Positions 32,801 through 46,050 of a stretch of DNA of 64,000 bases are shown piece after piece; within the stretch, counting starts at the first letter, position 1; every line of letters starts with the position of its first letter. The stretch comes from Owenia fusiformis. Taxonomy: Eukaryota > Annelida > Polychaeta > Sabellida > Oweniidae. The notes under the pieces were generated by a model, which worked only from the letters and a program-made list of their open reading frames with translations, ran no database searches and had not been told where the DNA came from. A program made the position numbers and the translations under genes. The DNA lies in the NCBI GenBank assembly GCA_903813345.2, contig CAIIXF020000002.1:14034150-14098149 (forward strand), in the 5' to 3' direction.

Positions 32801-35269
32801 CCTATTCTTACCTCCATTGTATCTGCGTAGCCAGTGTAGCCAGCGTAGCCACTGCTTGCATGCTCCAACGGCTACCTCCATATCCTCTGTAGTCGCGTAG
32901 CCCATGTAACTATCGTGGACACAGTATGTATGCTCCTGGGCTTACATCAATAACCTGTGTAGCCGCTAAGCCAGTGTAGGTAACGCGTAGCCACTGCTTG
33001 CATGGTCCTAGGGGTACCTCAAGAACCCGTAGCCGCGGAGCCAGTGTAGCAATCGTGAACACAGTAGGTATGCTCCTGGGCTTACATCAAGAACCTGTAT
33101 AGCAACAAAGCCAGTTTAGGTAGCGTAGCCACCGCATGCATGGTCCTACGGGTACCTTAAGAACCTGTAGCCGCGTAGGCAGTGTAGCTATCGTGGACAT
33201 AGTATGTATGCTCCTGGGCTTACATCAAGAACCTGTATAGCAGCAAAGCCAGTGGAGGTAGCGTAACCACCGCATGCATGGTCCTACGGGTACCTCAAGA
33301 ACCTGTAGCCGCGTAGCCAGTGTAGCTATCGTGGACACAGTATGTATGCTCCTATTCTTGCTTCCATTGTATCTGCGTAGCCAGTGTAGCCAGCGTAGCC
33401 ACTGCATGCATGCTCCTACGCTACACTTACCTCCATATCCTCTGTAGTCGCTTAGCCAATGTAACTATCGTGAACACATTATCTATGCTCCTGGGCTTAC
33501 ATCAAGAACCTGTGTAGCTGGAAAGCCAGTGTAGGTAGCGTAGCCACCGCATGCATGGTCCTAGGGGTACCTCAAGAACCTGGTGCCGCGTAGCCAGTGT
33601 AACTATCGTGGCCACAGAATGTATGCTCCTATTCTTGCCTCCAGACTCATTGTATCTGCGTAGCCATTGTAGCCAGCGTAACCACTGCATGCATGCTGCT
33701 AAGGTTACCTCCATATAGTCTGTATCCGCGTAGCCAGTGTAGCCAACGTAGCCACTGCATGCATGCTCCTAGGGTTACCTCCATATTCTCTGTAGTCGCG
33801 TAGCCAATGTAACTATCGTGAACACAGTATCTATGCTCCTGGGCTTACATCAAGAACCTGTGTAGCCGCAAAGCCAGTGAATGAGCGTAGCCACCGCATG
33901 CATGGTCCTAGGGGTACCTCAAGAACCTGGTGCCGCGTATCCAGTGTAGCTATCATGCCCACAAAATGTATGCTCCTGGGCTTACATCAAGAACCTGTAT
34001 AGCATCAAAGCCAGTGTAGGTAGCGTAGCCACCGCATGCATGGTCCTAAGGGTACCTCAAGAACCTGTAGCCGCGTAGCCAGTGTAGCTATCGTGGACAC
34101 AGTATGTATGCTCCTATTCTTGCTTCCATTGTATCTGCGTAGCCAGTGTAGCCAGCGTAGCCACTGCATGCATGCTGCTAGGGTTACCTCCATATAGTCT
34201 GTATCCGCGTAGCCAGTGTAGCCAACGTAGCCACTGCATGCATGCTCCTAGGGTTACCTCCATATCCTCTGTTGTCGCGTAGCCAATGTAACTATCGTTG
34301 ACATAGTATGTATGCTCCTGGGCTTACATCAAGAACCTGTATTGCAGCAAAGCCAGTAAAGGTAGCGTAGCCACCGCATGCATGGTCCTACGGGTACCTC
34401 AAGAACCTGTAGCCGCGTAGCCAGTGTAGCTATCGTGGACACAGTATGTATGCTCCTGGGCATACATCAAGAACCTGTGTAGCTGCAAAGTAAGTGCAGG
34501 TACTTATCTGCGTAGCCAGTGTAGCTATCGTGGCCACAGAATGTATGCTCCTATTCTTGCCTCCAGACTCATTGTATCCGCGTAGCCAGTGTAGACAGCG
34601 TAGCCACTGCATGCATGCTGCTAGGGTTACCTCCATATAGTCTGTATCCGCGTAGCCAGTGTAGCCAACGTAGCCACTGCATGCATGCTCCTAGGGTTAC
34701 CTCCATATCCTCTGTAGTCGCGTAGCCAATGTAACTATCGTGAACACAGTATCTATGCTCCTGTGCTTACATCAAGAACCTGTGTAGCCGCAAAGCCAGT
34801 GAAGGTAGCGTAGCCAACGCATGCATGGTCCTAGGGGTACCCCAAGAACCCGGTGCCGCGTAGCCAGTGTAGCTATCGTGGCCACAGAATGTATGCTCCT
34901 ATTCTTGCCTCCAAACTCATTGTATCCGCGTAGCCAGTGTGGCCAGCGTAGCCACTGCATGCATGCTGCTAGGGTTACCTCCATATCCTCTGTAGTCGCG
35001 TAGCCACAAAGCAAGTGTAGGAAGTGTAGCCATCCCATGCATTGTCCTAGGGGTACCTCAAGAACCTGTAGCCGCGTATCCAGTGTAGCTATCGTGGCCA
35101 CAGTATGTATGCTCCTAATATTGCCTCAAAGCTCATTGTACCCGCGTAGCCATTTTAGCCAGCTTAGCCACTGCTTGCTTGGTCCTAGGGGTACCTCAAG
35201 AACCTGTAGCTGCGTAGCCAGTGTAGACACCGTGGCCACATTATGTATGCTCCTGGGCTGAGATCAAGA

Positions 35270-38200
35270 ACCTGTGTATCCACGTAGCCAGTGTAGCCAG
35301 CGTAGCCACTGCATGCATGCTCCTAGGGTTACGTCCATATCCTCTGTAGTCTCGTAGCCTGTTTTACTATCTTGGACACAGTATGTATGTTTCTTGGGCT
35401 TACATCCAGAACCTGTGTAGCAGCAAAGACAGTGTAGGTAGCGTAGCCATCGCATGCATGGTCTTAGGGGTACCTGAAGAACTTTGTTGCCACGTGGCCA
35501 GTGTAGCTATCGTGGCCACAGTATGTATGCTCCTATTCTTGCCTCAAGACTCATTCTATCCGCATAGCCATTGTAGCCAGCGTAGCCACTGCTTGCATGG
35601 TCCTAGGGGTAACTCAAGAACCTGTAGCTGCGTAGCCACAGTGTAGCTACCGTGGCCACATTATGTATGCTCCTGGGCTTACATCGAGAACCTATGTATC
35701 TGCGTAGCCAGTGTAGCTAACGTAGCCACTGCTTGCATGGTCCTAGGGGTAACTCAAGAACCTGTAGCTGCGTAGCCACAGTGTAGCTACCGTGACCACA
35801 TTATGTATGCTCCTGGGCTTACATCGAGAACCTATGTATCTGCGTAGCCAGTGTAGCTATCGTGGCCACAGTATGTATGATCCTGTTCTTGCATCAAGAT
35901 TCATTGTATCCCTGTAGCCAGTGTATCCAACATAACCACTGCATGCATGCTCCTAGGGTTACCTCCATATCCTCTGTAGTCGCGTAGCCAATGTAACTAT
36001 CGTGAACACAGTATCTATGCTCCTGGGCTTACATCAAGAACCTGTGTAGCCGCAAAGCCAGTGAATGAGCGTAGCCACCGCATGCATGGTCCTAGGGGTA
36101 CCTCAAGAACCTGGTGCCGCGTATCCAGTGTAGCTATCATGCCCACAAAATGTATGCTCCTATTCTTGCCTCCAGACTCATTGTATCCGCGTAGCCAGTG
36201 TAGCCAGCGTAACAACTGCATGCATGCTGCTAGGGTTACTTCTATATCCTCTGTAGTCGCGTAGCCAGTGTAGCTATCGTGGACACAATATGTATGCTCC
36301 TGGGCTTACATCAAGAACCTGTGTAGCCACAAAGCAAGTGTAGGTAGAGTAGCAACCCCATGCATGGTCCTATGGGAACCTATAGAACCTGTAGCCGCGT
36401 AGCCAGTGTAGCTATCGTGGACACAATATGTATGCTCCTTGGCTTACATCAAGAAGCTGTGTAGCCGCAAAGCAAGTGTAGGTAGCGTGGCCACCCCATG
36501 CATGGTCCTAGGGGTACCTCAAGAACTTGTAGCTGCGTAGCCTGTGTAGCTATCGTGGCCACAGTATGTTTGCTCCTATTCTTGCCTCCATTGTATCCGC
36601 GTAGTCAATGTAGCCAGCGTAGCCACTGCATGCATGCTGCTAGGGTTACCTCCATATCCTCTGTAGTCGCGTAGCCCATGTCACTCTCGTGGACACGGTA
36701 TATATGATCCTATTCTTGCCTCCATTGTATCTGCGTAGCCAGTGTAGCCAGCGTAGCCACTGCATGCATGCTCCTAGGGTTACCTCCATATCCTCTGTAG
36801 TCGCGTAGCCAATGTAACTATCGTGAACACAGTATCTATGCTCCTGGGCTTACATCAAGAACCTGTGTAGCAGCAAAGCCAGTGAAGGTAGCGTAGCCAC
36901 TGCATGCATGGTCCTAGGGGTACCCCAAGAACCTGGTGCCGCGTATCCAGTGTAGCTATCGTGGCCACAGTATGTATGCTCCTATTATTGCCTCAAGACT
37001 CATTGTACCCGCGTAGCCATTTTAGCAAGCTTAGCCACTGCTTGCTTGGTCCTAGGGGTACCTCAAGAACCTGTAGCTGCGTAGCCAGTGTAGCTACCGT
37101 GGCCACATTATGTATGCTCCTGGGCTTAGATCGAGAACCTGTGTATCCACGTAGCCAGTGTAGCCAGCGTAGCCACTGCATGCATGCTCCTAGGGTTACG
37201 TCCATATCCTCTGTAGTCTCGTAGCCTGTTTTACTATCTTGGACACAGTATGTATGTTTCTTGGGCTTACATCCAGAACCTGTGTAGCAGCAAAGACAGT
37301 GTAGGTAGCGTAGCCATCGCATGCATGGTCTTAGGGGTACCTGAAGAACTTTGTTGCCACGTGGCCAGTGTAGCTATCGTGGCCACAGTATGTATGCTCC
37401 TATTCTTGCCTCAAGACTCATTCTATCCGCATAGCCATTGTAGCCAGCGTAGCCACTGCTTGCATGGTCCTAGGGGTAACTCAAGAACCTGTAGCTGCGT
37501 AGCCACAGTGTAGCTACCGTGGCCACATTATGTATGCTCCTGGGCTTACATCGAGAACCTATGTATCTGCATAGCCAGTGTAGCTAACGTAGCCACTGCT
37601 TGCATGGTCCTAGGGGTAACTCAAGAACCTGTAGCTGCGTAGCCACAGTGTAGCTACCATGACCAAATTATGTATGCTCCTGGGCTTACATCGAGAACCT
37701 ATGTATCTGCGTAGCCAGTGTAGCTATCGTGGCCACAGTATGTATGATCCTGTTCTTGCATCAAGACTCATTGTATCCCTGTAGCCAGTGTATCCAACAT
37801 AACCACTGCATGCATGCTCCTAGGGTTACCTCCATATCCTCTGTAGTCGCGTAGCCAATGTAACTATCGTGAACACAGTATCTATGCTCCTGGGCTTACA
37901 TCAAGAACCTGTGTAGCCGCAAAGCCAGTGAATGAGCGTAGCCACCGCATGCATGGTCCTAGGGGTACCTCAAGAACCTGGTGCCGCGTATCCAGTGTAG
38001 CTATCATGCCCACAAAATGTATGCTCCTATTCTTGCCTCCAGACTCATTGTATCCGCGTAGCCAGTGTAGCCAGCGTAACAACTGCATGCATGCTGCTAG
38101 GGTTACCTCTATATCCTCTGTAGTCGCGTAGCCAGTGTAGCTATCGTGGACACAATATGTATGCTCCTGGGCTTACATCAAGAACCTGTGTAGCCACAAA

Positions 38201-39085
38201 GCAAGTGTAGGTAGAGTAGCAACCCCATGCATGGTCCTATGGGAACCTATAGAACCTGTAGCCGCGTAGCCAGTGTAGCTATCGTGGACACAATATGTAT
38301 GCTCCTTGGCTTACATCAAGAAGCTGTGTAGCCGCAAAGCAAGTGTAGGTAGCGTGGCCACCCCATGCATGGTCCTAGGGGTACCTCAAGAACTTGTAGC
38401 TGCGAAGCCTGTGTAGCTATCGTGGCCACAGTATGTTTGCTCCTATTCTTGCCTCCATTGTATCCGCGTAGTCAATGTAGCCAGCGTAGCCACTGCATGC
38501 ATGCTGCTAGGGTTACCTCCATATCCTCTGTAGTCGCGTAGCCCATGTCACTCTCGTGGACACGGTATATATGATCCTATTCTTGCCTCCATTGTATCTG
38601 CGTAGCCAGTGTAGCCAGCGTAGCCACTGCATGCATGCTCCTAGGGTTACCTCCATATCCTCTGTAGTCGCGTAGCCAATGTAACTATCGTGAACACAGT
38701 ATCTATGCTCCTGGGCTTACATCAAGAACCTGTGTAGCAGCAAAGCCAGTGAAGGTAGCGTAGCCACTGCATGCATGGTCCTAGGGGTACCCCAAGAACC
38801 TGGTGCCGCGTATCCAGTGTAGCTATCGTGGCCACAGTATGTATGCTCCTATTATTGCCTCAAGACTCATTGTACCCGCGTAGCCATTTTAGCAAGCTAA
38901 GCCACTGCTTGCTTGGTCCTAGGGGTACCTCAAGAACCTGTAGCTGCGTAGCCAGTGTAGCTACCGTGGCCACATTATGTATGCTCCTGGGCTTAGATCG
39001 AGAACCTGTGTATCCACGTAGCCAGTGTAGCCAGCGTAGCCACTGCATGCATGCTCCTAGGGTTACGTCCATATCCTCTGTAGTC
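35270..39085 (+). repeat. 1,867-bp higher-order satellite repeat, two tandem copies
   Basis: Everything from about 35,270 recurs 1,867 bp later: for example the ttcttgggcttacatccag near 35,391 and 37,258, and the matching frames at 36,015/37,882 and 36,904/38,771. Differences are a few single bases (such as tgcgtagcca versus tgcatagcca). The repetition ends near 39,085, where the next copy would diverge. About 27 monomers per unit. Confidence 0.9.
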
Positions 39086-40659
39086 TCGTAGCCTGTGTTA
39101 CTATCGTGGACACAGTATGTATGCTCCTGGGCTTACATCAAGAACCTGTGTAGCTGCAATGCCAGTGTAAATAGCGTAGCTACTGCTTGCATGGTCCTAG
39201 GGGTACCTCAAGAACCAGTAGCCGCGGAGCCAGTGTAGCAATAGTGAACACAGTATGTATGTTCCTTGGGCTTACATCCAGAACCTGTGTAGCAGCAAAG
39301 CCAGTGTAGGTAGCGTAGCCACCGCATGCATGGTATAGGGGTACCTGAAGAACTTTGTTGCCGCGTGGCCAGTGTAGCTATCGTGGCCACAGTATCTTTG
39401 CTCCTATTCTTGCCTCAAGACTCATTCTATCCGCATAGCGATTGAAGCCAGCGTAGCCACTGCTTGCATGGTCCTAGGGGTACCTCAAGAACCAGTAGCT
39501 GCATAGCCACAGTGTAGCTACCGTGGCCACATTATGTATGCTCCTGGGCTTACATCGAGAACCTATGTATCTGCGTAGCCAGTGTAGCTAACGTAGCCAC
39601 TGCATGCATGGTCCTAGCGTTACCTCCATATCCTCTGTAGTCGCGTAGCCAGTGTAGCCAGCGTAGCCACTGTATGCATGCTGCTAGGGTTACCTCCATA
39701 TCCTCTGTAGTCGCGTAGCCCATGTAACTCTCGTGGACACGGTATATATGATCCTATTCTTACCTCTATGTATCTGCGTAGCCAGTGTAGCCAGCGTAGC
39801 CACTGCTTGCATGCTCTTACGGCTACCTCCATATCCTCTGTAGTCGCGTAGCCCATGTAACTATCGTGGACACAGTATGTATGCTCCTGGGCTTACATCA
39901 ATAACCTGTGTAGCCGCTAAGCCAGTGTAGGTAACGCGTAGCCACTGCTTGCATGGTCCTAGGGGTACCTCAAGAACCCGTAGCCGCGGAGCCAGTGTAG
40001 CAATCGTGAACACTGCTCCTGGGCTTACATCAAGAACCTGTACAGCAACAAAGCCAGTGTAGGTAGCGTAGCCACCGCATGCATGGTCCTACGGGTACCT
40101 AAAGAACCTGTAGCCGCGTAGCCAGTGTAGCTATCGTGGACATAGTATGTATGCTCCTGGGCTTACATCAAGAACCTGTATAGCAGCAAAGCCAGTGAAG
40201 GTAGCGTAGCCACCGCATGCATGGTCCTACGGGTACCTCAAGAACCTGTAGCCGCGTAGCCAGTGTAGCTATCGTGGACACAGTATGTATGCTCCTGGGC
40301 TTACATCAAGAACCTGTATAGCAGCAAAGCCAGTGTAGGTAGCGTAGCCACCGCATGCATGGTCCTTGGGGTACCTCAAGAACCTGGTGCCGCGTAGCCA
40401 GTGTAGCTATCGTGGCCACAGAATGTATGCTCCTATTCTTGCCTCCAGACTCATTGTATCTGCGTAGCCAGTGTAGCCAGCGTAGCCACTGCATGCATGC
40501 TGCTAGGGTTACCTCCATATAGTCTGTATCCGCGTAGCCAGTGTAGCCAACGTAGCCACTGCATGCATGCTCCTAGGGTTACCTCCATATCCTCTGTAGT
40601 CGCGTAGCCAATGTAACTATCGTGAACACAGTATCTATGCTCCTGGGCTTACATCAAGA

Positions 40660-41215
40660 ACCTGTGTAGCAGCAAAGCCAGTGAAGGTAGCGTAGCCACC
40701 GCATGCATGGTGTAGGGGTACTCCAAGAACCTGATGCCACGTATCCAGTGTAGCTATCGTGGCCACAGTATGTATGCTCCTATTTATTGCCTCAAGACTC
40801 ATTGTACCCGTGTAGCCATTTTAGCAAGCTTAGCCACTGCTTGCTTGGTCCTAGGGGTACCTCAAGAACCTGTAGCTGCGTAGCCAGTGTAGCTACCGTG
40901 GCCACATTATGTATGCTCCTGGGCTTACATCAAGAACCTGTATAGCAGCAAAGCCAGTGAAGGTAGCGTAGCCACCGCATGCATGGTCCTAGGGGTACCC
41001 CAAGAACCTGGTGCCGCGTATCCAGTGTAGCTATCGTGGCCACAGTATGTATGCTCCTATTATTGCCTCAAGACTCATTGTACCCGTGTAGCCATTTTAG
41101 CAAGCTTAGCCACTGCTTGCTTGGTCCTAGGGGTACCTCAAGAACCTGTAGCTGTGTAGCCAGTGTAGCTACCGTGGCCACATTATGTATGCTCCTGGGC
41201 TTACATCAAGAACCT
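40660..41215 (+). repeat. 278-bp tetramer duplicated in tandem
   Basis: The phrase cctcaagactcattgtaccc occurs at about 40,790 and 41,068 with matching flanks, a shift of 278 bp. That equals one set of four monomers (three of 70 and one of 68 bp), supporting the four-type scheme. Confidence 0.8.
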
Positions 41216-42340
41216 GTATTGTAGCAAAGCCAGTGTAGGTAGCTTAGCCACCGCATGCATGGTCCTACGGGTACCTCAAGAACCTGTAGCCGCGTAGCCA
41301 GTGTAGCTATCGTGGACACTGTATGTATGCTCCTGATGATACATCAAGAACCAGCTGTGTAACCGCAAAGCCAGTGTTGGTAACGTGTCCACCGCATGTA
41401 TGGTCCTTAAGGTACCTCGCGTAGCTATCGTGGCCAAAATTAAGTATGCTCCTGGGCTTACATCCAGAACCTGTGTAGTTGCAAAGCCAGTGTATTTAGC
41501 GTAGCCACCGCATGCATGGTCTTAGGGTTACCTCAAGAACCTTTGTTGCCGCGTTGCCAGTGTAGCTATCGTGGCTACAGTATGTATGCTCCTATTCTTG
41601 CCTCTATTGTATCTGCGTAGCCAGTGTAGCCAACGTAGCCACTGCATGCATGCTCCTAGGGTTACCTCCATATCCTCTGTAGTCGCGTAGCCAGTGTAAC
41701 TTTCGTGGCCACAGTATGTAAGCTCCTAATCTTGCCGCATGCATGCTCCTAGGGTTACCTCCTGTAGTCGCGTAGCCAGCGTAGCCACTGCATGCATGCT
41801 CCTACGGTTACCTCCATATCCTCTATAGTCGTGTAGCCAATGTTACTATCGTGAACACAGTATCTTTGCTCCTGGGCTTACATCGAGAATCCGTGTAGCC
41901 GCAAAGCCAGTGTAGCAATCGTGAACACAGTATGTATGTTCCTGGGCTTATATCCAGAACCTGTGTAGCCGTAAAGCCAGTGTAGCTAGCGTAGCACCGC
42001 ATGCATGGTCCAAGGCATTGTCCAAGGGGTACCTCAAGAACTTTTGTTGCCGCGTAGCCAGAAGCCACCGCATGTTTGCTTCTATTCTTGCCTCCAGACT
42101 CATTGTATCCGCGTAGCCAGTGTAGCCAGCGTAGCCACTGCATGGATGTTCCTACGGTTACCTCCATATTCTCTGTAGTCGCCTAGCCAGTGTGACTAGC
42201 GTACGCACCGCATGTATGCTTCTATTCTTGCCTCAAGACTCATTGTATATGCGTATCCAGTGTAGCCAACGTAGCCACTGCATGCATGCTCCTAGTGTTA
42301 CCTCCATATCCTTTGTACTCGCGTAGCCAATGTAACTATC

Positions 42341-42810
42341 GTGGACACAGTATGTATGCTCCTGGGCTTACATCAAGAACCTGTATAGCAGCAAAGCCAG
42401 TGTAGGTAGCGTAGCAACTGAATGCATGCTCCTACGGTTACCTCCATATCCTCTGTAGTCGCGTAGCCAATGTAACTATCGTGAACACAGTATCTTTGCT
42501 CCTGGGCTTACATCAAGAACCTGTATAGCAGCAAAGCCAGTGTAGGTAGCGTAGCCACTGAATGCATGCTCCTACGGTTACCTCCATATCCTCTGTAGTC
42601 GCGTAGCCAATGTAACTATCGTGAACACAGTATCTTTGCTCCTGGGCTTACATCAAGAACCTGTATAGCAGCAAAGCCAGTGTAGGTAGCGTAGCCACTG
42701 AATGCATGCTCCTACGGTTACCTCCATATCCTCTGTAGTCGCGTAGCCAATGTAACTATCGTGAACACAGTATCTTTGCTCCTGGGCTTACATCAAGAAT
42801 CTGTGTAGCC
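42341..42810 (+). repeat. 140-bp dimer in three to four near-identical copies
   Basis: The phrase aatgcatgctcctacggtta occurs at 42,421, 42,561 and 42,701, exactly 140 bp apart, with almost identical sequence between. It is the youngest-looking local expansion in the satellite. Confidence 0.9.
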
Positions 42811-43073
42811 GCAATGCCAGTGTAGGTAACGTAGCTACCTCAAGAACGTGTAGCCGCGGAGCCAGTGTAGCTATCGTGGACACAGTATGTATGCCCCTTG
42901 GCTTACATCAAGAACCTGTGTAGCCGCAAAGCAAGTGAAGGTAGCGTAGCCACGCAGTGGCGTAGCCAGGATTTGGTGACCGGGGGTTCTATTTTCATGT
43001 TATTCACAAATCCCCCCCCCCTCTTCATTTGGGTTCCTCAAATAAAAACCCTTTTGTGCAATTTGTACAATTA

Positions 43074-43548
43074 CACTCCCTCCAAAAGTTTGGCAATCCT
43101 AACCCACCCATTGGATTATGTATTAAAGCATCTTTAAGTTTGAATTCTTATATGCATAATTTGTTACAAAAAAAATTTGGGAGGGGAAATATAATTCATT
43201 TTAATACCTTCATTAAGTTAAGTAGACAATTGAATTTGAATTTTATCAATCAAATGATGTCTTTATTTACGTTAAGCAAAGTCTGAAAGTAATAGGCTTT
43301 ATCAAGAAACCTCTCTCATTGAAATAACACAGGACGTAAAAATGATTTTCAAAAATGACCTTGTAGCTTTGTAACTTTAATGTTCACAAAGTAAAATAAA
43401 CAGGCAACGTGCAAAAAAGACAGACAACTTATAATTAATTTTCTGCCTCAAAATATATTATAATTAATTTTCTGCCTCAAAATATATTTCGGTGAATCTT
43501 TTACTAAATATATATCCTGAAATATGATTTGCCTCGAATCCACCATTA
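43074..43548. mobile_element. Decayed family B MITE nested in the hAT-like insert
   Basis: It starts CACTCCCTCCAAAAGTTTGG after TA (43,072-43,073), then has attaaagcatctttaagttt, aaacctctctcattgaaata and gaatcttttacta, all in the order seen at 28,959-29,540. It ends near cctcgaatccacca, so the right inverted repeat is lost. It is clearly older than the other copies. Confidence 0.7.
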
Positions 43549-44850
43549 TTTCGTCTGATTTCTGGAAGACCCTGGATCATGTTTTGTTACTAAGGGATAT
43601 CAACTATTTCGCACATTTATTCTTTAACTTAAGCTACTTCATCTAGGACAAAATAAATCACCTCATGCAATGGCTTATCATTATTTTGCAGGAATTTTGT
43701 TGGAAGCCAGTTCGGATCAAACGTTTACGCGATTAATTTTTGAACCATCCGGGGTAGTCGTATTAATGATGAAAACATCTGTTATTAAAATTAGTGGGTC
43801 TCCGTTATGCTTTGTTTTAAAAAGTTAAAAATATTTCTTTGGACGTCCCCGGAGCTCAGTGGCACTGTAAGTCCCCTGGAGCAGATCAACTGCAACTGAT
43901 GATAAAAAGGTTTTGGTGGATATAAATCATACACAAGCGACTGTTCAAATATAAAACGTATTTTGTTAAGTTCAGACGGCTTGATAATTTAGGCCTTCAT
44001 TGATTTTTCATTGTTTTTTATTATGTAATTTATTCGCTAAACATATCATGACATTAACATGAAAATGGAGAGCAAGTAAAATGGAACGATAACAATTTGA
44101 ATTCTATACAATCTCTTAGATGAGTGGAGTGTACCTGAAAAAATCATTTTTTGCAATGATTGATTTTTCTTTGAAAAAGTGATGGATAAATTAATACTGA
44201 ACAAATGAAAGAATGAATAAATTTGAGCAAATGCTTGAAATTTATAAATGATATACGCTTTTAAATAATTCATTTCACAACGTTTTTAATTAATTTCTGC
44301 AATTGGTTTGGGGTACTTGCCAGCCCCAGGGGCTGTTCAAAGAAATATTTTAAATTGTAATTGAAATAAAACAAAACAGAGATGTACACATTTGAAAGAA
44401 CATTTGTTTCATCAATATTACGACTATTCCAGATATTTATTCGTAAATGTTGTAAAAATCATTCGGAGTATGGGACGTCTGCATTGTTTTCAATAACTTT
44501 CAATAACTTCGTATTGGACCAGAACTGGCTTAAAACAAAATTCCTACAGAGGACTGATTTAGCTATTGCCCAAGATGGGTTATTTTGTCCGAGAAGAAGC
44601 AGCTTTTAAGTTAATTGTGCGAAATTATTGTTATTTCTTAATGTAAAATCTCATGCTCTGGGGTCTTCCCAAAATTAAATCTCACCCCGTATAAGGTTGC
44701 AAAACGGTTTGAAGGAAGTGTAACTTCACTATGACATGTGTTTTAACAAAATAAGGCTTTCGTGTTCACCATAACAAATATCAATTCATTTACTGGTCAA
44801 AAAACCTATGCCTAGTTTTCAAATAGCATGTAGTTATATGCATTTTTCCA
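43549..44850. other. Interior of the hAT-like insert, nothing recognised
   Basis: AT-rich sequence with small frames at 44,046-44,273 (minus) and 44,382-44,609 (plus) that show no motif. No gene or RNA supported. Confidence 0.4.
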
Positions 44851-44923
44851 CAAAATGATATTTTGGGAAATCCTGACCGGGGGTTCGTTCGAACCCACCG
44901 AACCCCCGCTGCCTACGGCTATG

Positions 44924-45669
44924 CTAGGGGTACCTCAAGAACCTTGTTCCGAGTAGCCAGTGTAGCTATCGTGGCCACAGAATGTATGCTCCAATTCTTG
45001 CCTCCAGACTCATTGTATCCGCGTAGCCAGTGTAGCCAGCGTAGCCACTGCATGCATGCTGCAAGGGTTACCTCCATATCCTCTGTAGTCGCGTAGCCAG
45101 TGTAGCTATCGTGGCCACAGTATGTATGCTCCTATTCTTGCCTCCAGACTCATTGTATCCGCGTAGCAAGTGTAGCCAGCGTAGCCACTGCATGGATGTT
45201 CCTACGGTTATCTCCATATTCTCTGTAGTCGCGTAGCCAGTGTGACTAGCGTAGGCACCGCATATATGCTTCTATTCTTGCCTCAAGACTCATTGTATCC
45301 GCGTAGCCAGTGTAGCCAACGTAGCCACTGCATGCATGCTCCTAGTGTTACCTCCATATCCTCTGTAGTCGCGTAGCCAATGTAACTATCGTGGACACAG
45401 TATTTATGCTCCTGGGCTTACTTCAAGAACCTGTATAGCAGCAAAGCCAGTGTAGGTAGCGTAGCCACGGCATGCATGGTCCAACGGGTACCTCAAGACC
45501 CTGTAGCCGCGTAGCCAGTGTAGCTATCGTGGACACAGTATGTATGCTCCTGGGCTTACATCAAGAACCTGTATAGCATCAAAGCCAGTGTAGGTAGCGT
45601 AGCCACCGCATGCATGGTCCTAAGGGTACCTCAAGAACTTGTAGCCGCGTAGCCAGTGTAGCTATCGTG
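44924..45669 (+). repeat. 70-bp satellite, right-hand end
   Basis: About ten monomers after the hAT-like insert, same orientation as the main array, ending at gctatcgtga. The sequence beyond has no satellite similarity. Confidence 0.92.
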
Positions 45670-46050
45670 ATGTCATGATTGGCACTTGACATTGGGTTCC
45701 CGATTTTGAACATCAAATTTCACATTTATAGAAAGATTTACAAGAACTGTACATGGTTTGACTTGTAAGTGGTGTTTACTTCATTTAAAACATGTATAAA
45801 CTGAATTTTGACCCCATGAGCATCGCACAGACACTTTAATATGTTGATGCCTATGGACACAGTAGCTCTGTCCACTCCCACCCATGCTACATGTATAATA
45901 TGAACTAGAGAAACACATGCCTTAAAATTGCAATTGCAAATAAGTTAAATATAAAAAAGATGTTGCTTACATTAGAATTCATTTATTACATAATAAATAT
46001 ACAATTGTGTCATATTGTGAAATTATTTGATTTGCAATCAATTCAGGTCA
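45670..46050. other. Intergenic, nothing recognised
   Basis: Single-copy-looking AT-rich sequence between the satellite and the palindromic region. No frame, RNA or repeat supported. Confidence 0.4.

Larger units (their letters stand above)
23281..42954 (+). repeat. 70-bp satellite, main forward array
   Basis: Four monomer types of 68-70 bp can be told apart. Type 1 runs gcgtagccagtgtagctatc ... cctattcttgcctccagac ... cattgtatcc. Type 2 runs gcgtagccagtgtagccagc ... cctagggttacctccatatc. Type 3 shares its first ~43 bases with type 1 and then has cctgggcttacatcaagaac. Type 4 is gcaaagccagtgtaggtagc ... cctaggggtacctcaagaac. Types 1/3 alternate with types 2/4, giving ~140-bp dimers and 278-bp tetramers. 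Types 2 and 4 hold GCATGC, CCTAGG and often GGTACC palindromes. All frames on either strand are by-products; none has a start or codon pattern of its own. The array is broken by the insertion at 28,959-29,834. Confidence 0.96.
42955..44923. mobile_element. 1.97-kb hAT-like composite insertion in the satellite
   Basis: The left end CAGTGGCGTAGCCAGGATTT and the right end, reversed, CATAGCCGTAGGCAGCGGGG are imperfect inverted repeats. Both sides also carry GACCGGGGGTTC near the ends. Such CAG..GCGTAGCCAG ends are common in hAT-type elements. No clean 8-bp target duplication remains, and about a dozen satellite bases are missing at the site. No transposase is visible. A decayed family B MITE lies inside. 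Frames in this region are short and unrecognised. Confidence 0.6.

Noticed and set aside
21633-42877. Dozens of 60-130-codon frames with Trp/Leu/His-rich repeated peptides
   Set aside because: They occur on both strands, follow the 70-bp satellite period, and vary in frame with every indel. They are products of a low-complexity tandem repeat without stops, not genes.
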